Notes: generated by a model from the letters alone, not told the origin. A stretch of 64,000 nucleotides of DNA from Legionella micdadei (GCF_000953635.1 NZ_LN614830.1:3240501-3304500), one strand, 5' to 3'. Positions 1 through 10,122 are shown, counted from the first letter of the stretch. Made by a program: numbers and translations.

Positions 1-1251
1 GATGAAAAACTGATTTGCATTGATTTCGAGCGACTGAGCAGACCACATCTGGTGATTTCCCACGTCGACAACATATCCTTTCGCCTTTTGCGAGTTTTGC
101 GAGTTTTGCGAAAGAGAATGCATAAATTGATTAGGATTAATACCCGTTATATTGCGCAACTCGTTACTATCAGGCCATTCTTTTTTCTGTTGCAAGATTT
201 CATCAAGCCAAGATTTTTTAAGGGTTAATGCCTTATCGCCAAGGATCTGTAACATCTCAGCAATAAAATCAGCAGCGTCCATAACAATAGGCACACAACT
301 TTTAACCCGGTTATTAATTTCGCTAGCATCGCAGTCCACGTGGAATATTTTTTTATTTTTACGAAAAGATTCGACATCTGCCCCTGTTTGACGTATATCC
401 AAACGACTGCCAACCACAATTAACAAGTCACAATGCCCCAAAGCGATATTTGCCCAGCGATTGCCATAACTACCAATAAAACCAACACGTAGGGGATGAT
501 TAAAGTCAATGGTGTCCACACCAAGAAGAGAGGTAACAATAGGAACTTGCAATTTATCAACCAGGCGCAAAAAAGCTTCGCTAGCACCAGCACCATGGAT
601 ACCGCCGCCTGCTAAAATAAGTGGTTTTTTAGCTTGCATGATTGCGTCTAATAGCACGTCAAAAATTCCATTATCTACAGAGGCCTCAATTTTCTTTCTT
701 TCAATTTTTCCGATTTGACCAACCTCAATTTCTGCTCTTTGTAAATTCATAGGGATATCGATAAGTACCGGCCCAGGCCTATCGCTAATTGCAATTTCAT
801 AAGCTTCTTTTAATGTTGGCTCAATCTGATCGGCAGAAGTAATGGCATAACTTTTTTTAGTAATAATTTGTGCCATTGAAACAATATCCGTTTCCTGAAA
901 TCCGAGTTGACGAATGCCTCTGTCTCCCTTTTGCTCATGTGTATTCACTTGGCCAGTAATAAAAAGGCCTGGAGAGGAGTCAAAGTAGCAGCTGGCAATA
1001 CCGGTAATTAAATTCGTTGCGCCCGGACCACTTGTCGCCATGCCGACTGCTACATTACCAGTGCAGCGCCCATAGGCATCCACAGCAAAAGCGGCGGATT
1101 GCTCATGATGCATACTGACAATATCAATTCCGCCTTCTTGATGGATTGAATCTAAAATCTGAGTGATCATCCCGCCTGACATTTCAAAAATAAATTTTAC
1201 CCCTTGGGTTTTTAAAAATTTTGCAATGTAGTCGCTCGCTTTGATTTTCAT
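1..1251 (-). CDS. Acetolactate-synthase-like ThDP enzyme, YerE-like (3' end outside window)
   Basis: The open frame runs from an ATG at 1251 to the window edge, giving 417 codons with the C-terminus missing. The N-terminus (MKIKASDYIAKFL) and the catalytic-glutamate segment HHEQSAA (Glu50) are those of the acetohydroxyacid synthase / pyruvate-dependent ThDP family. The central domain follows, and the visible end (VDVGNHQMWSAQS) begins the C-terminal ThDP-binding domain. Family members make acetolactate, but in polysaccharide loci they can add an acetyl unit from pyruvate to a keto sugar (YerE in yersiniose A synthesis). The context favours the sugar role: no ilvN-like small subunit is adjacent, an SDR gene follows across the divergent neighbour, and CDP-glucose 4,6-dehydratase lies in the same island. 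A nine-base repeat sits in the linker before the ThDP domain. The family is certain; the YerE role is inferred. Confidence -1.
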   Translation of the reverse strand, partial: MKIKASDYIAKFLKTQGVKFIFEMSGGMITQILDSIHQEGGIDIVSMHHEQSAAFAVDAYGRCTGNVAVGMATSGPGATNLITGIASCYFDSSPGLFITGQVNTHEQKGDRGIRQLGFQETDIVSMAQIITKKSYAITSADQIEPTLKEAYEIAISDRPGPVLIDIPMNLQRAEIEVGQIGKIERKKIEASVDNGIFDVLLDAIMQAKKPLILAGGGIHGAGASEAFLRLVDKLQVPIVTSLLGVDTIDFNHPLRVGFIGSYGNRWANIALGHCDLLIVVGSRLDIRQTGADVESFRKNKKIFHVDCDASEINNRVKSCVPIVMDAADFIAEMLQILGDKALTLKKSWLDEILQQKKEWPDSNELRNITGINPNQFMHSLSQNSQNSQKAKGYVVDVGNHQMWSAQSLEINANQFFI

Positions 1252-1468
1252 TAATGTATCCTTGAATCACTGGGGGCATGGGACAGAATAATGAGCGAAA
1301 GCCTACTTTTTAAAAAAGATAATGTCAAATCCTTACTGGTTATTAATAGCGCAAAGATTCGTTTGACTTATTACTTGAATAGGTTAACCTTTTACCTGCT
1401 TAAATAATTCCAAGCCTTAACTCAATAGAAATCAATTTGGAACTGAGAATTAATTAGTTAGGAATCCC
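1252..1468. promoter_or_regulatory. Divergent intergenic region
   Basis: This AT-rich spacer separates the leftward ThDP enzyme from the rightward membrane protein, so it should carry promoters for both directions. I see no strongly consensus pair of hexamers, so no exact promoter is called. The rightward gene is preceded by a weak ribosome-binding sequence (TTAGGAATCCC) just before its ATG at 1469. Confidence -1.
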
Positions 1469-3310
1469 ATGCAACAAGACGAATTTCCTCAGAGTCTATC
1501 ACTCCTTTTTCCTCTTCGCTTAAATTGGAAGCTATTACTGGCAGGGTCAATTTTTTGCTTTTTATTTGCAAGCATTCTATTTTCTGGATGGCCGTCTGGA
1601 TTAATACCCAATCTAAAATACCCCTATATTTATGGCGGTGATATCAATTTTACTTCTTGGGAAATTAAACGGGTTATAGAAGGTTGGCTCTTTGAAAATC
1701 CTCATAGCGGCTATCCTTTCGGCTCAAATTTTTTAGACTACCCGCACTCCGATAATGGAAATTTAATTATTTTAAAAGCCTTGGGAACATTGACTGGCAC
1801 TTATTATGGTGCTTTAAATCTCTATATATTACTTGGTTTTCCACTCGCTTTTATATTCAGCTTTTTAGCCCTGAAATCTTTTGCCCTAAGAACAGCATAT
1901 GCATTTGTTGGAGGGATGTTATTTGCTTTTGCGCCATTCCACTTTTTGCGCTTAGGCCATGTTTTCTACACCTGGTATTTTGTAGTTCCAATCTATTTTT
2001 TTTACGGTTGGAAAATTTTTTTAGGCGATTTTTCCATTTGGCCTCTCAATACGCCAAAAAAAATCGTCACAGTAATGCTCCCGTTAATCATATTGAGTTC
2101 GTTTGGTGTTTATTATGCATCCTTTGGCATTCTTCTTTTCATCGTTGCTGGAGTAGCCGCTTCCTTTAGAAATCAAAAATCTCAAGGACTTTTTTCAGCC
2201 GTTGCCCTTTCAAGCTTGGTTGCTTTAGGCGTCACGCTGAATGTTTTACCTACTTTGGTGTACAAACACACTCACAGCAAGAATTTTGAAGCCGCTTTCC
2301 GTCTCCCAGAAGAAACTGAGCGCTACTCATTAAAAATTGTACACTTGTTCTTTCCGTCTTCTTTACACAGAATTAGACGTTTAGGAAATTACATTAACTT
2401 ATACGGTACTCATTTTGGTATGAATGAGGCGGCAGCCACCTCGGCTTTGGGCTTTTTTGCTTCTATAGGCTTCCTGATACTCCTTTTTAGCTTATTTTAT
2501 GCCTCGCTGGGCAAACAAATCGATATTCGCCTTAGATTGCTCGCTATTTTGGTACTCACCTTTTTATTGGTTGCAACGGTAGGGAGCTTTAATGTTTTAT
2601 TTGCGCTTTTTGTCTCACCATTGATTAGAGCGTGGAATAGGATAAGTATTTTTATCTCTTTTGCGGCATTTATTGGTTTTTTTGTCATGCTCCAACATAA
2701 TAAAAAGGTGGAATCTCTTTTTGCAAAAAACGCGTGGATGGGCTCACTAATCCCATTAAGCATCTTATTCATCGGACTATTTGACCAAACACCAAAAACT
2801 CTACAACCTCTGACCCAATCCTCACAACAACAATTTGTCATGGAAAGAAATTTCATAAAAAAGATTGAGGCCACTTTACCTCCTGGCTCCTCGATTTATC
2901 AGCTTCCGTATGTTCGGTTTCCTGAGTATGGACAGTATCTTAATCTACCTGATTATGAATTACTGGGGGGCTATTTGAACTCTAAGACACTACGCTGGAG
3001 CACAGGAAGTATAAGAGGGAGAGAGGGCGATCTGTTCTACCGCTCTCTTGCTCAAGAACCCATTGAAAAGCAATTGGAAATTATTCGCAGCTTAGGCTTT
3101 TCCGGCATTTACATCGATCGTCGTGGGTTTGAAGACAATGCTAACAGTTTAATTGAAAAACTGACTAAGCTCTTAGGAGCTAAACCCTTTTTGGTCAGAG
3201 AAGATAATCAAGTGTTTTTTTATCAAATTATGCCTGTTATTCGTTGGGAACCTAAATCCTTAACTGCAGCGGAAATTATAAATTATGCTAACCATGCGAA
3301 GCACAAATAG
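1469..3310 (+). CDS. Polytopic GT-C-like membrane glycosyltransferase (hypothetical)
   Basis: This 613-residue protein has about a dozen hydrophobic segments in its N-terminal three quarters and a soluble C-terminal tail of about 160 residues. After the first membrane span, a loop carries an acidic motif (GGDINFTSWE). This is the layout of GT-C glycosyltransferases that use polyprenyl-phosphate sugars on the periplasmic face, with a catalytic Asp in the first external loop and a periplasmic C-terminal domain. I do not recognise a named family member. It lies in the polysaccharide island upstream of a GtrB-like gene and an LPTM protein, which would supply lipid-linked sugar. The rapid hydrophobic N-terminus after MQQDEFPQS supports the chosen start. 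The GT-C assignment is inferred from architecture only. Confidence -1.
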   Translation: MQQDEFPQSLSLLFPLRLNWKLLLAGSIFCFLFASILFSGWPSGLIPNLKYPYIYGGDINFTSWEIKRVIEGWLFENPHSGYPFGSNFLDYPHSDNGNLIILKALGTLTGTYYGALNLYILLGFPLAFIFSFLALKSFALRTAYAFVGGMLFAFAPFHFLRLGHVFYTWYFVVPIYFFYGWKIFLGDFSIWPLNTPKKIVTVMLPLIILSSFGVYYASFGILLFIVAGVAASFRNQKSQGLFSAVALSSLVALGVTLNVLPTLVYKHTHSKNFEAAFRLPEETERYSLKIVHLFFPSSLHRIRRLGNYINLYGTHFGMNEAAATSALGFFASIGFLILLFSLFYASLGKQIDIRLRLLAILVLTFLLVATVGSFNVLFALFVSPLIRAWNRISIFISFAAFIGFFVMLQHNKKVESLFAKNAWMGSLIPLSILFIGLFDQTPKTLQPLTQSSQQQFVMERNFIKKIEATLPPGSSIYQLPYVRFPEYGQYLNLPDYELLGGYLNSKTLRWSTGSIRGREGDLFYRSLAQEPIEKQLEIIRSLGFSGIYIDRRGFEDNANSLIEKLTKLLGAKPFLVREDNQVFFYQIMPVIRWEPKSLTAAEIINYANHAKHK

Positions 3311-3571
3311 TGCTCGACAAAATTTAATTTTGATAGAAGAAATCTAGCAGAATCATTTATACTGATTAACTTTAACGAGTTTTAACAATCTTATCGGATA
3401 AATTGCATTAGTATTCTTACTGTCGTACTATTTCGAGCGGCAAAGTAATCGTTCGTTGATACGCGGTATAACTGATGATTGCGGCTGTAAATTTGGAGTC
3501 CGAGGAATGGGAGTTGCTGAACAAGCCCTGCTACCGGACAAAAGGATATTGGTTTGTAGGTAAGGTAAAGT

Positions 3572-4426
3572 ATGGATTTTGTAGTAGGCTCTACAGGCCG
3601 ATTAGGAAAAACCATCGTTCATTTTTTATCTCCATCGCAAGCGGTTGCGGTAGAGCAATCAACCTATGCCAGCTGGTGGCACCCCGATGGAGCAGATGCA
3701 GCCTCTTTCTATTTCGAAAAAAAGAAAAAAAATAGCGAGAATGGCGTTGTGTATGTCGCCGCTGGAGTTCTCGATCCAAGTAGGGTCTATGACGAACATC
3801 ATAGAATCAATTTCCTGCTTCCCAAAAACATTATAGAAGGAGCAAATAGGGTAGGGTTAAGGACAGTGACTTTTGGAACAGTAATGGAAAAAGTGGTCGG
3901 CACAGAAACATCCAACCCTTACATATTAAGTAAAACAAAATTGGGTCATTTGGTTTCTGAATGCTTATCTCTTGAGAACCCTCCCCTTCATATTCGTATG
4001 CATACCCTTTATGGTGTCGGTTTACCCAGTCCATTTATGTTTCTAGGGCAAATATTAAAATCTCTCCTCAATCAAACTCCCTTTAACATGTCTCCTGGGA
4101 ATCAGCTGCGGGAATATCATCACCTCCATGATGAAATTAAGGCGATTCATTTACTCGTCACAGCCCAAGTAAAAGGGGCGATCGAGCTTAGTCATGGCGA
4201 GGCTGTTTCACTCAAAGAAATTGCCCATTTTGTGTTTAAATATTTTGATTGTTTGCATTTGCTAAATATTGGAGCCTCAACTGCTCCAATTAAAGAAAAT
4301 TACAATTTTAGATTTCAGCGCCCGGATTTCCTAACCACGATTGCATTTAGGGAAACACTTCCTGCTTTAGTCGATTATTTATGCTTATGCAAACAAATCC
4401 ATGGGGAGCTAACATGTTTGAGTTAG
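3572..4426 (+). CDS. SDR-family NAD(P)-dependent reductase/epimerase, candidate YerF-like
   Basis: This 284-residue protein opens with the Rossmann motif GSTGRLGKT (residues 6-14). The usual SDR Tyr-x-x-x-Lys is probably YILSK, near residue 115, with a preceding TFGTVMEK segment. It has the size of extended SDR sugar-nucleotide reductases rather than full-length epimerases. AGGTAAGG lies just upstream of the ATG. The 3' end overlaps the next gene by 13 bases, so the two are probably co-translated. Beside a YerE-like ThDP enzyme and in an island with CDP-glucose 4,6-dehydratase, it could be the reductase that completes a branched CDP-sugar (the YerF role). That assignment is contextual. A reductase for another dTDP- or CDP-sugar is equally compatible with the sequence. 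Confidence -1.
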   Translation: MDFVVGSTGRLGKTIVHFLSPSQAVAVEQSTYASWWHPDGADAASFYFEKKKKNSENGVVYVAAGVLDPSRVYDEHHRINFLLPKNIIEGANRVGLRTVTFGTVMEKVVGTETSNPYILSKTKLGHLVSECLSLENPPLHIRMHTLYGVGLPSPFMFLGQILKSLLNQTPFNMSPGNQLREYHHLHDEIKAIHLLVTAQVKGAIELSHGEAVSLKEIAHFVFKYFDCLHLLNIGASTAPIKENYNFRFQRPDFLTTIAFRETLPALVDYLCLCKQIHGELTCLS

Positions 4427-5403
4427 AGAAAGTTGAAGCCCAAGAAAATGCGCTGCCTTTAATCTCCATTTCTATCCCCGTTTTAAATGAAGCAGCAAAT
4501 CTCGATACACTTTATGCCCGTCTTGCTGAATTGGGTGCTCGTATGGCAGGGAAATGCCATTTGGAATTTGTATTTTCCGATAACCATTCTGATGATGCTA
4601 CCTGGGAAAAGCTCGCAGAGCTGGCGCAAAAAGACTCGCGAATTAGGGCGATTCGATTTTCAAAAAATTTTGGTTTCCAGCGCTCAATCCTCGCTAATTA
4701 CCTTCATACCCGCGGCGACGCGGTAATGCAGATTGACGCCGATTTACAAGATCCCCCGGAAATGCTTGAGACTTTTTTTGAGTACTGGCAAAAAGGATAT
4801 GCCGTCATCTACGGCATCAGAAAACGAAGGAAGGAGAATTGGTTATTAAATAAATTTAGGCAATTCGGATACTGGATAATCGATAAAATTAGCGAGCATC
4901 CTATTCCTCCGAATGCTGGCGATTTTAGACTCGTTGATCGCAAGGTAATTACCGCGCTTTCCGGAATACGCACTTCTAATCCCTATTTGCGTGGGATGAT
5001 TGCTAATTTGGGTTTTAAACAAATTGGGATTCCTTATGATCGGGAGGCAAGAGTTGCTGGTTACAGCAAATTTAATTTGACGCGCCTCATTCGCTTGGGG
5101 TTGACGGCTGTTTTTAATCATTCCTCAGTCCCACTTCGCTTTGCCTCTTTTGTCGGGATGGTAATGCTGGCAATTAGCATCCTCGGGGGAATCTACTATT
5201 TATTTTTACGTATTTTGCATCCTGATTTACCACAAGGCCTTGCCAGTATCCATATTCTTGTTTTCTTCGGGATAGGATTAAACTCTATTTTACTGGGTGT
5301 AATTGGAGAGTATTTACTGCGTATTTACCTTATTTTACGCTCAGATCCAGTCGCCGTTATCGAACATAGCCTCAACTTTGAAGAAGCTGAGCTTAAATTT
5401 TGA
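4414..5403 (+). CDS. Polyprenyl-phosphate glycosyltransferase, GtrB/ArnC/DPM1-like
   Basis: This 329-residue GT2-family enzyme has the N-terminal GT-A fold (ISIPVLNEAANL near residues 19-30). The signature DADLQDPPEM near residue 108 is typical of dolichyl/undecaprenyl-phosphate sugar synthases. Two C-terminal membrane helices (around residues 243-270 and 285-315) complete the architecture. The predicted reaction moves a sugar from a nucleotide sugar to undecaprenyl phosphate on the cytoplasmic face. The ATG at 4414 is preferred over an in-frame ATG at 4381 because GGGGAG lies a few bases upstream of it. It overlaps the SDR gene by 13 bases. The LPTM-family gene follows. The class is certain; the sugar transferred cannot be read from the sequence. 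Confidence -1.
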   Translation: MFELEKVEAQENALPLISISIPVLNEAANLDTLYARLAELGARMAGKCHLEFVFSDNHSDDATWEKLAELAQKDSRIRAIRFSKNFGFQRSILANYLHTRGDAVMQIDADLQDPPEMLETFFEYWQKGYAVIYGIRKRRKENWLLNKFRQFGYWIIDKISEHPIPPNAGDFRLVDRKVITALSGIRTSNPYLRGMIANLGFKQIGIPYDREARVAGYSKFNLTRLIRLGLTAVFNHSSVPLRFASFVGMVMLAISILGGIYYLFLRILHPDLPQGLASIHILVFFGIGLNSILLGVIGEYLLRIYLILRSDPVAVIEHSLNFEEAELKF

Positions 5404-5449
5404 AGGGGTAGCCAATGAATCAACTCATGCCATCCAGTAGGGGATGCTA

Positions 5450-6493
5450 ATGTCAAATACCGAAACCCTTAACGCCTTAAGTGCATCCCCAGGCAAGACC
5501 GGAGGTTGGAGCAAACATATTTTAGGTCTTCTCATTTCCGCTGCTTGCCTGATTCTCATCGCACGAAAAGTGGACTTATCAGGCCTAAGTTTAGCATTAT
5601 CCCAATTTCAATGGATTTTTTTAATTTACGGCCTTTTTTCCTTAGCTATTGGCTATTTTTTTAGGGTCGCTCGTTGGACTTTAATGCTACGCGCAGCAAA
5701 AGCACCCGTCAAATTAGCAACCTGCACAGCACCTTTCCTGGGTTCAATGGCCCTTAACAACCTCTTGCCATTAAGACTAGGTGATGTAGTGCGCGCATTT
5801 GTTTTCCCTTCAGCGATAGGCGTGGATAAAGCAACAGCAACAAGCAGCCTAGTCATGGAGCGTTTAGTTGATGTTTTAACCGTGTTTGCTTGTTTAATGA
5901 TCGGGCTAGTCATCACCAAAGGTACGCAATTGCCAACGTGGCTTGCCCAATCAGTCCTAACAATGGTTACTCTGGGTAGCCTCGCATTAGCCATGATGTT
6001 TTTATTTAGCGGACGATTAGCCAGATGGCTCACTGGCCTTACCCCTACTGATGGGAAGCCATATTCTACAAAGGAAAAATTATTTAAAGCCCTTGCTAAT
6101 TTGCTTTTTGGTTTTGAAGCAATGTCCAGATGGCGCGTTCTAGCCGCCTTGTTTGCGGTTTCAATTATAGTTTGGGTTTGTGAATCTGGCTTGTTTTGGT
6201 GCTTATTGATGGGCTTTCATTTAGAAACCAGCCTTCCGCCAGCTATGATGGTCATGGCCATAGTGACTTTTTCAACACTTGTTCCTTCGTCTCCAGGGTA
6301 TATTGGTCCTTTTCATTTAGCAGCTTTTACTGCCATTTCATTGCTAGGCGGGGCAGCAGGGCAGGCCGCAAGTTTTGCGGTTTTATCTCATTTATCACTT
6401 TGGTTACCGACTACCTTAGCTGGTGTTATTGCTATCCTATTCACACCAGAATTGTTTAAGGCAGTGATAAAGAAACAAACCATTAAAGCTTAA
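5450..6493 (+). CDS. Lysylphosphatidylglycerol-synthase-TM (LPTM/AglD, UPF0104) family membrane protein
   Basis: This integral membrane protein of about 347 residues has seven or eight hydrophobic helices. Conserved blocks include FRVARWTLMLRA near residue 70, NNLLPLRLGDVVRA near residue 102 and VPSSPGYIGPFHLAAF near residue 285. These match the membrane domain of MprF and the AglD/YbhN family, whose members are associated with lipid or lipid-linked sugar flipping. The start at 5450 is favoured because AGTAGGGG precedes it at normal spacing; an ATG two codons earlier is also possible. Between a GtrB-like synthase and an FAD enzyme, it may move or handle undecaprenyl-phosphate sugar. Flippase activity is an inference from the family. 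Confidence -1.
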   Translation: MSNTETLNALSASPGKTGGWSKHILGLLISAACLILIARKVDLSGLSLALSQFQWIFLIYGLFSLAIGYFFRVARWTLMLRAAKAPVKLATCTAPFLGSMALNNLLPLRLGDVVRAFVFPSAIGVDKATATSSLVMERLVDVLTVFACLMIGLVITKGTQLPTWLAQSVLTMVTLGSLALAMMFLFSGRLARWLTGLTPTDGKPYSTKEKLFKALANLLFGFEAMSRWRVLAALFAVSIIVWVCESGLFWCLLMGFHLETSLPPAMMVMAIVTFSTLVPSSPGYIGPFHLAAFTAISLLGGAAGQAASFAVLSHLSLWLPTTLAGVIAILFTPELFKAVIKKQTIKA

Positions 6494-6512
6494 GCGAGTT
6501 TTTAAGGATTAG

Positions 6513-7865
6513 ATGATGAATCAATACGATGTTGTAATTATTGGTGCCGGCTTCACGGGCCTAACTGCTGGTTATGTGCTTGCCAAACAAGGAAAAAAAG
6601 TTCGAATCATTGAGGCCGATGATACCCCAGGAGGCTTAGCGGGAACTTTTGAATTTGCCGATGGCGTTCGCATTGAAAAATTTTATCATCACTGGTTTAA
6701 CAACGACCTTTATGTTCCTGAGCTCGTGAATGAATTGGGTATGCAAGGGGACATCATTACCTTACCCTCACGCACAGGCATGTATTTCAACGGCAAAATG
6801 TGGAAATTATCAACACCCATGGATTTGCTCCGCTTCACTGCATTATCCTTCGTCGATCGGATTCGCTTAGGTCTTTTAGTGTATCAAGTGCGAATGGTTA
6901 AAGATTGGCGCTCTATAGAACATTTAAGCATTAGAGAATGGCTTGAGTCCCTCTGTGGAAAAACAGTCTACAAGATCGTATGGGAACCATTAATACAATC
7001 CAAATTTTCGCTATTTGCCGAGGAGGTTAGTGCAGTTTGGTTCTGGAAAAAACTTGTCTTGCGTGGTAGCACTCGCGATAAAAAGGGCGGTGAGGAGCTA
7101 GCCTATTTTAAAGGCGGCTTTGGCCGCCTTGCTGAAGCTTTGGTCACCGCGATCAAAAATGCCGGTGGTAAAGTTAGTTTTAACGAACGGGTCACAGGTG
7201 TAACTACTCATGGCAATTATTTAAAGAGCGTTGTTACCAATCAAGGAGAAATATTTGGCAAACAATTTCTTTTTACTCCTTCGTTCAGCATCATAGCAAA
7301 CATTTTTGACGGTGTTGCCGATCCAAACTGGGTAAAACGCTTAAGAAGAGTGAAGTATTTAGGTAATTTATGTTTAGTCTTACGATTGAAACGCAGTTTG
7401 TCAGATATTTATTGGACCAATGTGAATGATCCTGGGTTTCCTTTTGTTGGGGTAATCGAGCATACCAATTTTGATTCACCAGACAACTACAATGGAACAC
7501 GAATCGCCTTTTTATCACGCTATCTTGCAGTAGAAGATCCTGTATGGCATTACACTGAAGAGCAGTATTTGGAGTTTGCCCTACAACATTTACAGCGCAT
7601 GTTCCCAGAACTCGACCGTTCTTGGATTATTGAATACAAACTCTGGCGTGCTGAATACGCCCAACCTGTTACAGAGCGAAATTATTCAAGTTACGTCCCA
7701 GGTTCTGAAACACCCTACAAAAATGCGTTGATATCCACTATGGCACAGATTTATCCCGAGGATCGAGGAACAAATTATGCGATTCGTGAGGGAAGAAAAA
7801 TTGTTGAGTTGCTGAATCATAGTGCTAAAGAAGTCCCCGAGTTGAAGGAATATGAATTAGCTTAG
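6513..7865 (+). CDS. FAD-dependent oxidoreductase of the UDP-galactopyranose mutase/amine oxidase superfamily
   Basis: This 450-residue protein starts with a dinucleotide-binding motif (VVIIGAGFTGLTAGY, residues 7-21). The Glu that holds the FAD ribose is in RIIEADD, followed by PGGLAGTF as in protoporphyrinogen oxidase, UGM and desaturase relatives. AAGGA precedes the tandem ATGATG start. Related enzymes often sit beside GtrB-like and LPTM genes in polysaccharide loci and are annotated only as NAD(P)/FAD-dependent oxidoreductases. Here it could oxidise or isomerise the lipid-linked sugar made by the neighbouring transferase. The cofactor is well supported; the substrate is unknown. It ends 90 bases before the next gene, and a small hairpin lies in that gap. 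Confidence -1.
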   Translation: MMNQYDVVIIGAGFTGLTAGYVLAKQGKKVRIIEADDTPGGLAGTFEFADGVRIEKFYHHWFNNDLYVPELVNELGMQGDIITLPSRTGMYFNGKMWKLSTPMDLLRFTALSFVDRIRLGLLVYQVRMVKDWRSIEHLSIREWLESLCGKTVYKIVWEPLIQSKFSLFAEEVSAVWFWKKLVLRGSTRDKKGGEELAYFKGGFGRLAEALVTAIKNAGGKVSFNERVTGVTTHGNYLKSVVTNQGEIFGKQFLFTPSFSIIANIFDGVADPNWVKRLRRVKYLGNLCLVLRLKRSLSDIYWTNVNDPGFPFVGVIEHTNFDSPDNYNGTRIAFLSRYLAVEDPVWHYTEEQYLEFALQHLQRMFPELDRSWIIEYKLWRAEYAQPVTERNYSSYVPGSETPYKNALISTMAQIYPEDRGTNYAIREGRKIVELLNHSAKEVPELKEYELA

Positions 7866-7885
7866 TTAAAATTCTTCCAATCTAA

Positions 7886-7907
7886 GGCCTTTTCTAAATT
7901 AAAGGCC
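7886..7907. repeat. Short intercistronic hairpin
   Basis: A perfect 7-bp inverted repeat (GGCCTTT / AAAGGCC) with an 8-base loop lies 20 bases after the FAD enzyme gene. No T-tract follows, so it is a weak terminator candidate at best and may only mark the 3' end of a processed message. Confidence -1.
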
Positions 7908-7955
7908 GAAATTCCATCTATAGCACTATGAATAAACGCAAAGGAAGGTGAATTA

Positions 7956-10122
7956 ATGCATATCGCTAAATCCCTCTTCACATTTTTTTTTGTCGTGCAC
8001 TTACTTTTTACTAGCGGCTATAGCATACGATGGATCTTTCAATCGGTTTCTCTAACTACCAAAGATAAAAAAGCCTATATTCTTCCTAATGCCATAGAAT
8101 CTATTACAGGATACGCTCTAACCGCCTTATTGTGTTTATTTACTTTAGTTATTTGTAAATCCTTACTACTTGGAGGATTATTATCCTGTATTCTTTCTTT
8201 TTCACTCTCTCTATCTCTTTATCGCAATTATTCGCAATTTCATATACGAAAATTTCGTTTTACGCCCGCGTTTGCAATAAAACTTGCTTTTCTAGGTGTT
8301 CTTTTATCTATTTATGGCCCCTGTTTAATTGGGTTATGCACAAAATTTCACCTGCCTGAAATATTTGATCTTCCAAAGCAAATTGCCGCGATTATTGCCG
8401 CGGCCCATGTTCACCAATGGCCAGCACCTAACCCTTACTTTCCCCAACTTACTTTTGCCTATAATCTGTCTTTTTATTTACCTCTAGGATTAATTGCCCG
8501 AAGTTTAGAAAAAGCAAAACTATTTCTACCCATTTTTTCCTGTATGGTGCTATGGGTAGCTTGGCAAACCTTGGGTTTGTTAGAAATGATCATGGAAAAA
8601 TTTGGGTTGACTCATCGGCAAAGGGCCGCTGGTTTACTCATGGCCGCCTTTACGGGGGGCTTAGCGCCTATTCTGTTCGCAACGGATACTCCAATAAATT
8701 TTTTATTTCATTCCCATGGGAAATCTGACTTTTGGAGTGATAACCTATTTGTGGATACAATCTTTATTCCCCAATATTTATTTTGCTGCTCATGCATATT
8801 TTGCGCATGGTTTATTTTTAATACGCCCATCTTCGTGGTCACGCAGCATATTATTTCCATTACTTTTAAGTTGTGCTGCACTATCAGGGTACATTTTCAT
8901 ACCCATTATCTACATCCTATTTGGATTGTTTTTTGCCTGGGACCTTTTTTCTAAGTCTTATTCAGACTACCGCAAACAATTTACTTCCTTAACTTTGCTC
9001 ATTTCATTAACAGGCTACTTTGTCTGGGAAGCAAAAGACTGGGCAGGCCAATCTGCTAGCCTTTTAGGATGGCCAATTCATTTTGGATGGCAATATTATT
9101 TTTTGAATGAAGGAATTCTCGCTCTTGGATTCCTTTTTTTCTTATTCTCCCTTTCTCTCAAAAAAGTTAATCGGGCAAGCATAAGTTACGGCTTAATGTT
9201 CCTAGTTGGCCAACTTTTCTTAATCTTTACCCACGACACTGATTTCTCAATTAAAACAACCCTTTTCTTGCATTTATTATTAATTTTGCCAGCTACAACG
9301 GGATTTATTTGGTGTTGGAATAAACTTAAAAAAACCGCAGGGCTAAACTGGTGGTTATTAGGCATTCCTTTTGGTTATTTCTGCTGCTTAAATATGGTTC
9401 AAATTGGTTATTTCTGTGCGACAAGTTATAGCCCTCGAGATTTAAATGAGCAATTTACATTGAGAAAAATGCAACATCTTCCCTTTAATGAAAAAATTTT
9501 GTTCATAGAACCTGATGCGGAAAAAGCGGCTGTTAGTGGCCATTTAATTTATATGGACTTTAGGCCTTACCGAAAAGACGCCTATCTACCAGCCAATGAA
9601 CGTTTTATTGCTGATAATTTCTTTAGCTCAGAAAAATCGAGGGCAAAACTGGAAGAGAGAAAAATTAAAGTGATATTTACAAGCAATAAATTGACTGAAA
9701 TTCGCCCTTATTCCAACGATCTTGTGACTTTACCAAAAACCAATTTTAAGCAATGGCAAATCTGGAATTCTGATCCGCAAAATAAAATTTCTTATCAAAT
9801 ATCGGAGCTTGTTATAAGTAGCAAAAACCACTTAGTGGATTCTGCGCTAGTTTCACCAATACACCTATCAAAAGGAACCTATCAAATTTCCGCAAAAATT
9901 GCAGGTTATGTAAAAGAAGGCAATGGCCATATTTCTCTGTTGGGCGCCCAAAAATTAATCATAATCCCTCCGGCAACCTACAGTAGGCCAACAATATTTA
10001 CGAATATTTTTACAGTTACAGAGCCCGACTGGGAAGGGTTGCTTGGTTTTGGCCTCGGGGGATGGTCCGTGGGTAAAGGCTCTATTCAACTACAAGATCT
10101 AGTCATAGAGCAATTAGCATAG
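7956..10122 (+). pseudogene. Large GT-C-like membrane protein, interrupted by a one-base frameshift
   Basis: Two overlapping frames form one gene. The first runs from the ATG at 7956 (AAGGAAGGTG upstream) and reads correctly to ...DTIFIPQYLF. It then becomes cysteine-rich nonsense and ends at 8954. The second frame supplies the natural continuation AAHAYFAHGLFL... to 10122. Removing one T from the run TTTT at 8781-8784 joins them into a protein of about 721 residues with some dozen membrane segments and a soluble C-terminal domain of roughly 200 residues. The rest is intact, so the change is recent, is a sequencing error, or is tolerated. The function is unrecognised; the size and layout resemble the other GT-C-like proteins in this island. 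Confidence -1.

Noticed and set aside
2497-2874. 125-codon antisense frame inside the first GT-C-like gene
   Set aside because: It lies wholly inside a better supported gene in the opposite direction and has no ribosome site or family signal.
3399-3571. Open frame of about 53 codons ending at 3569 with a plausible protein-like end (GVRGMGVAEQALLPDK)
   Set aside because: No start codon with a ribosome site, no family recognised, and it ends just before the SDR gene.
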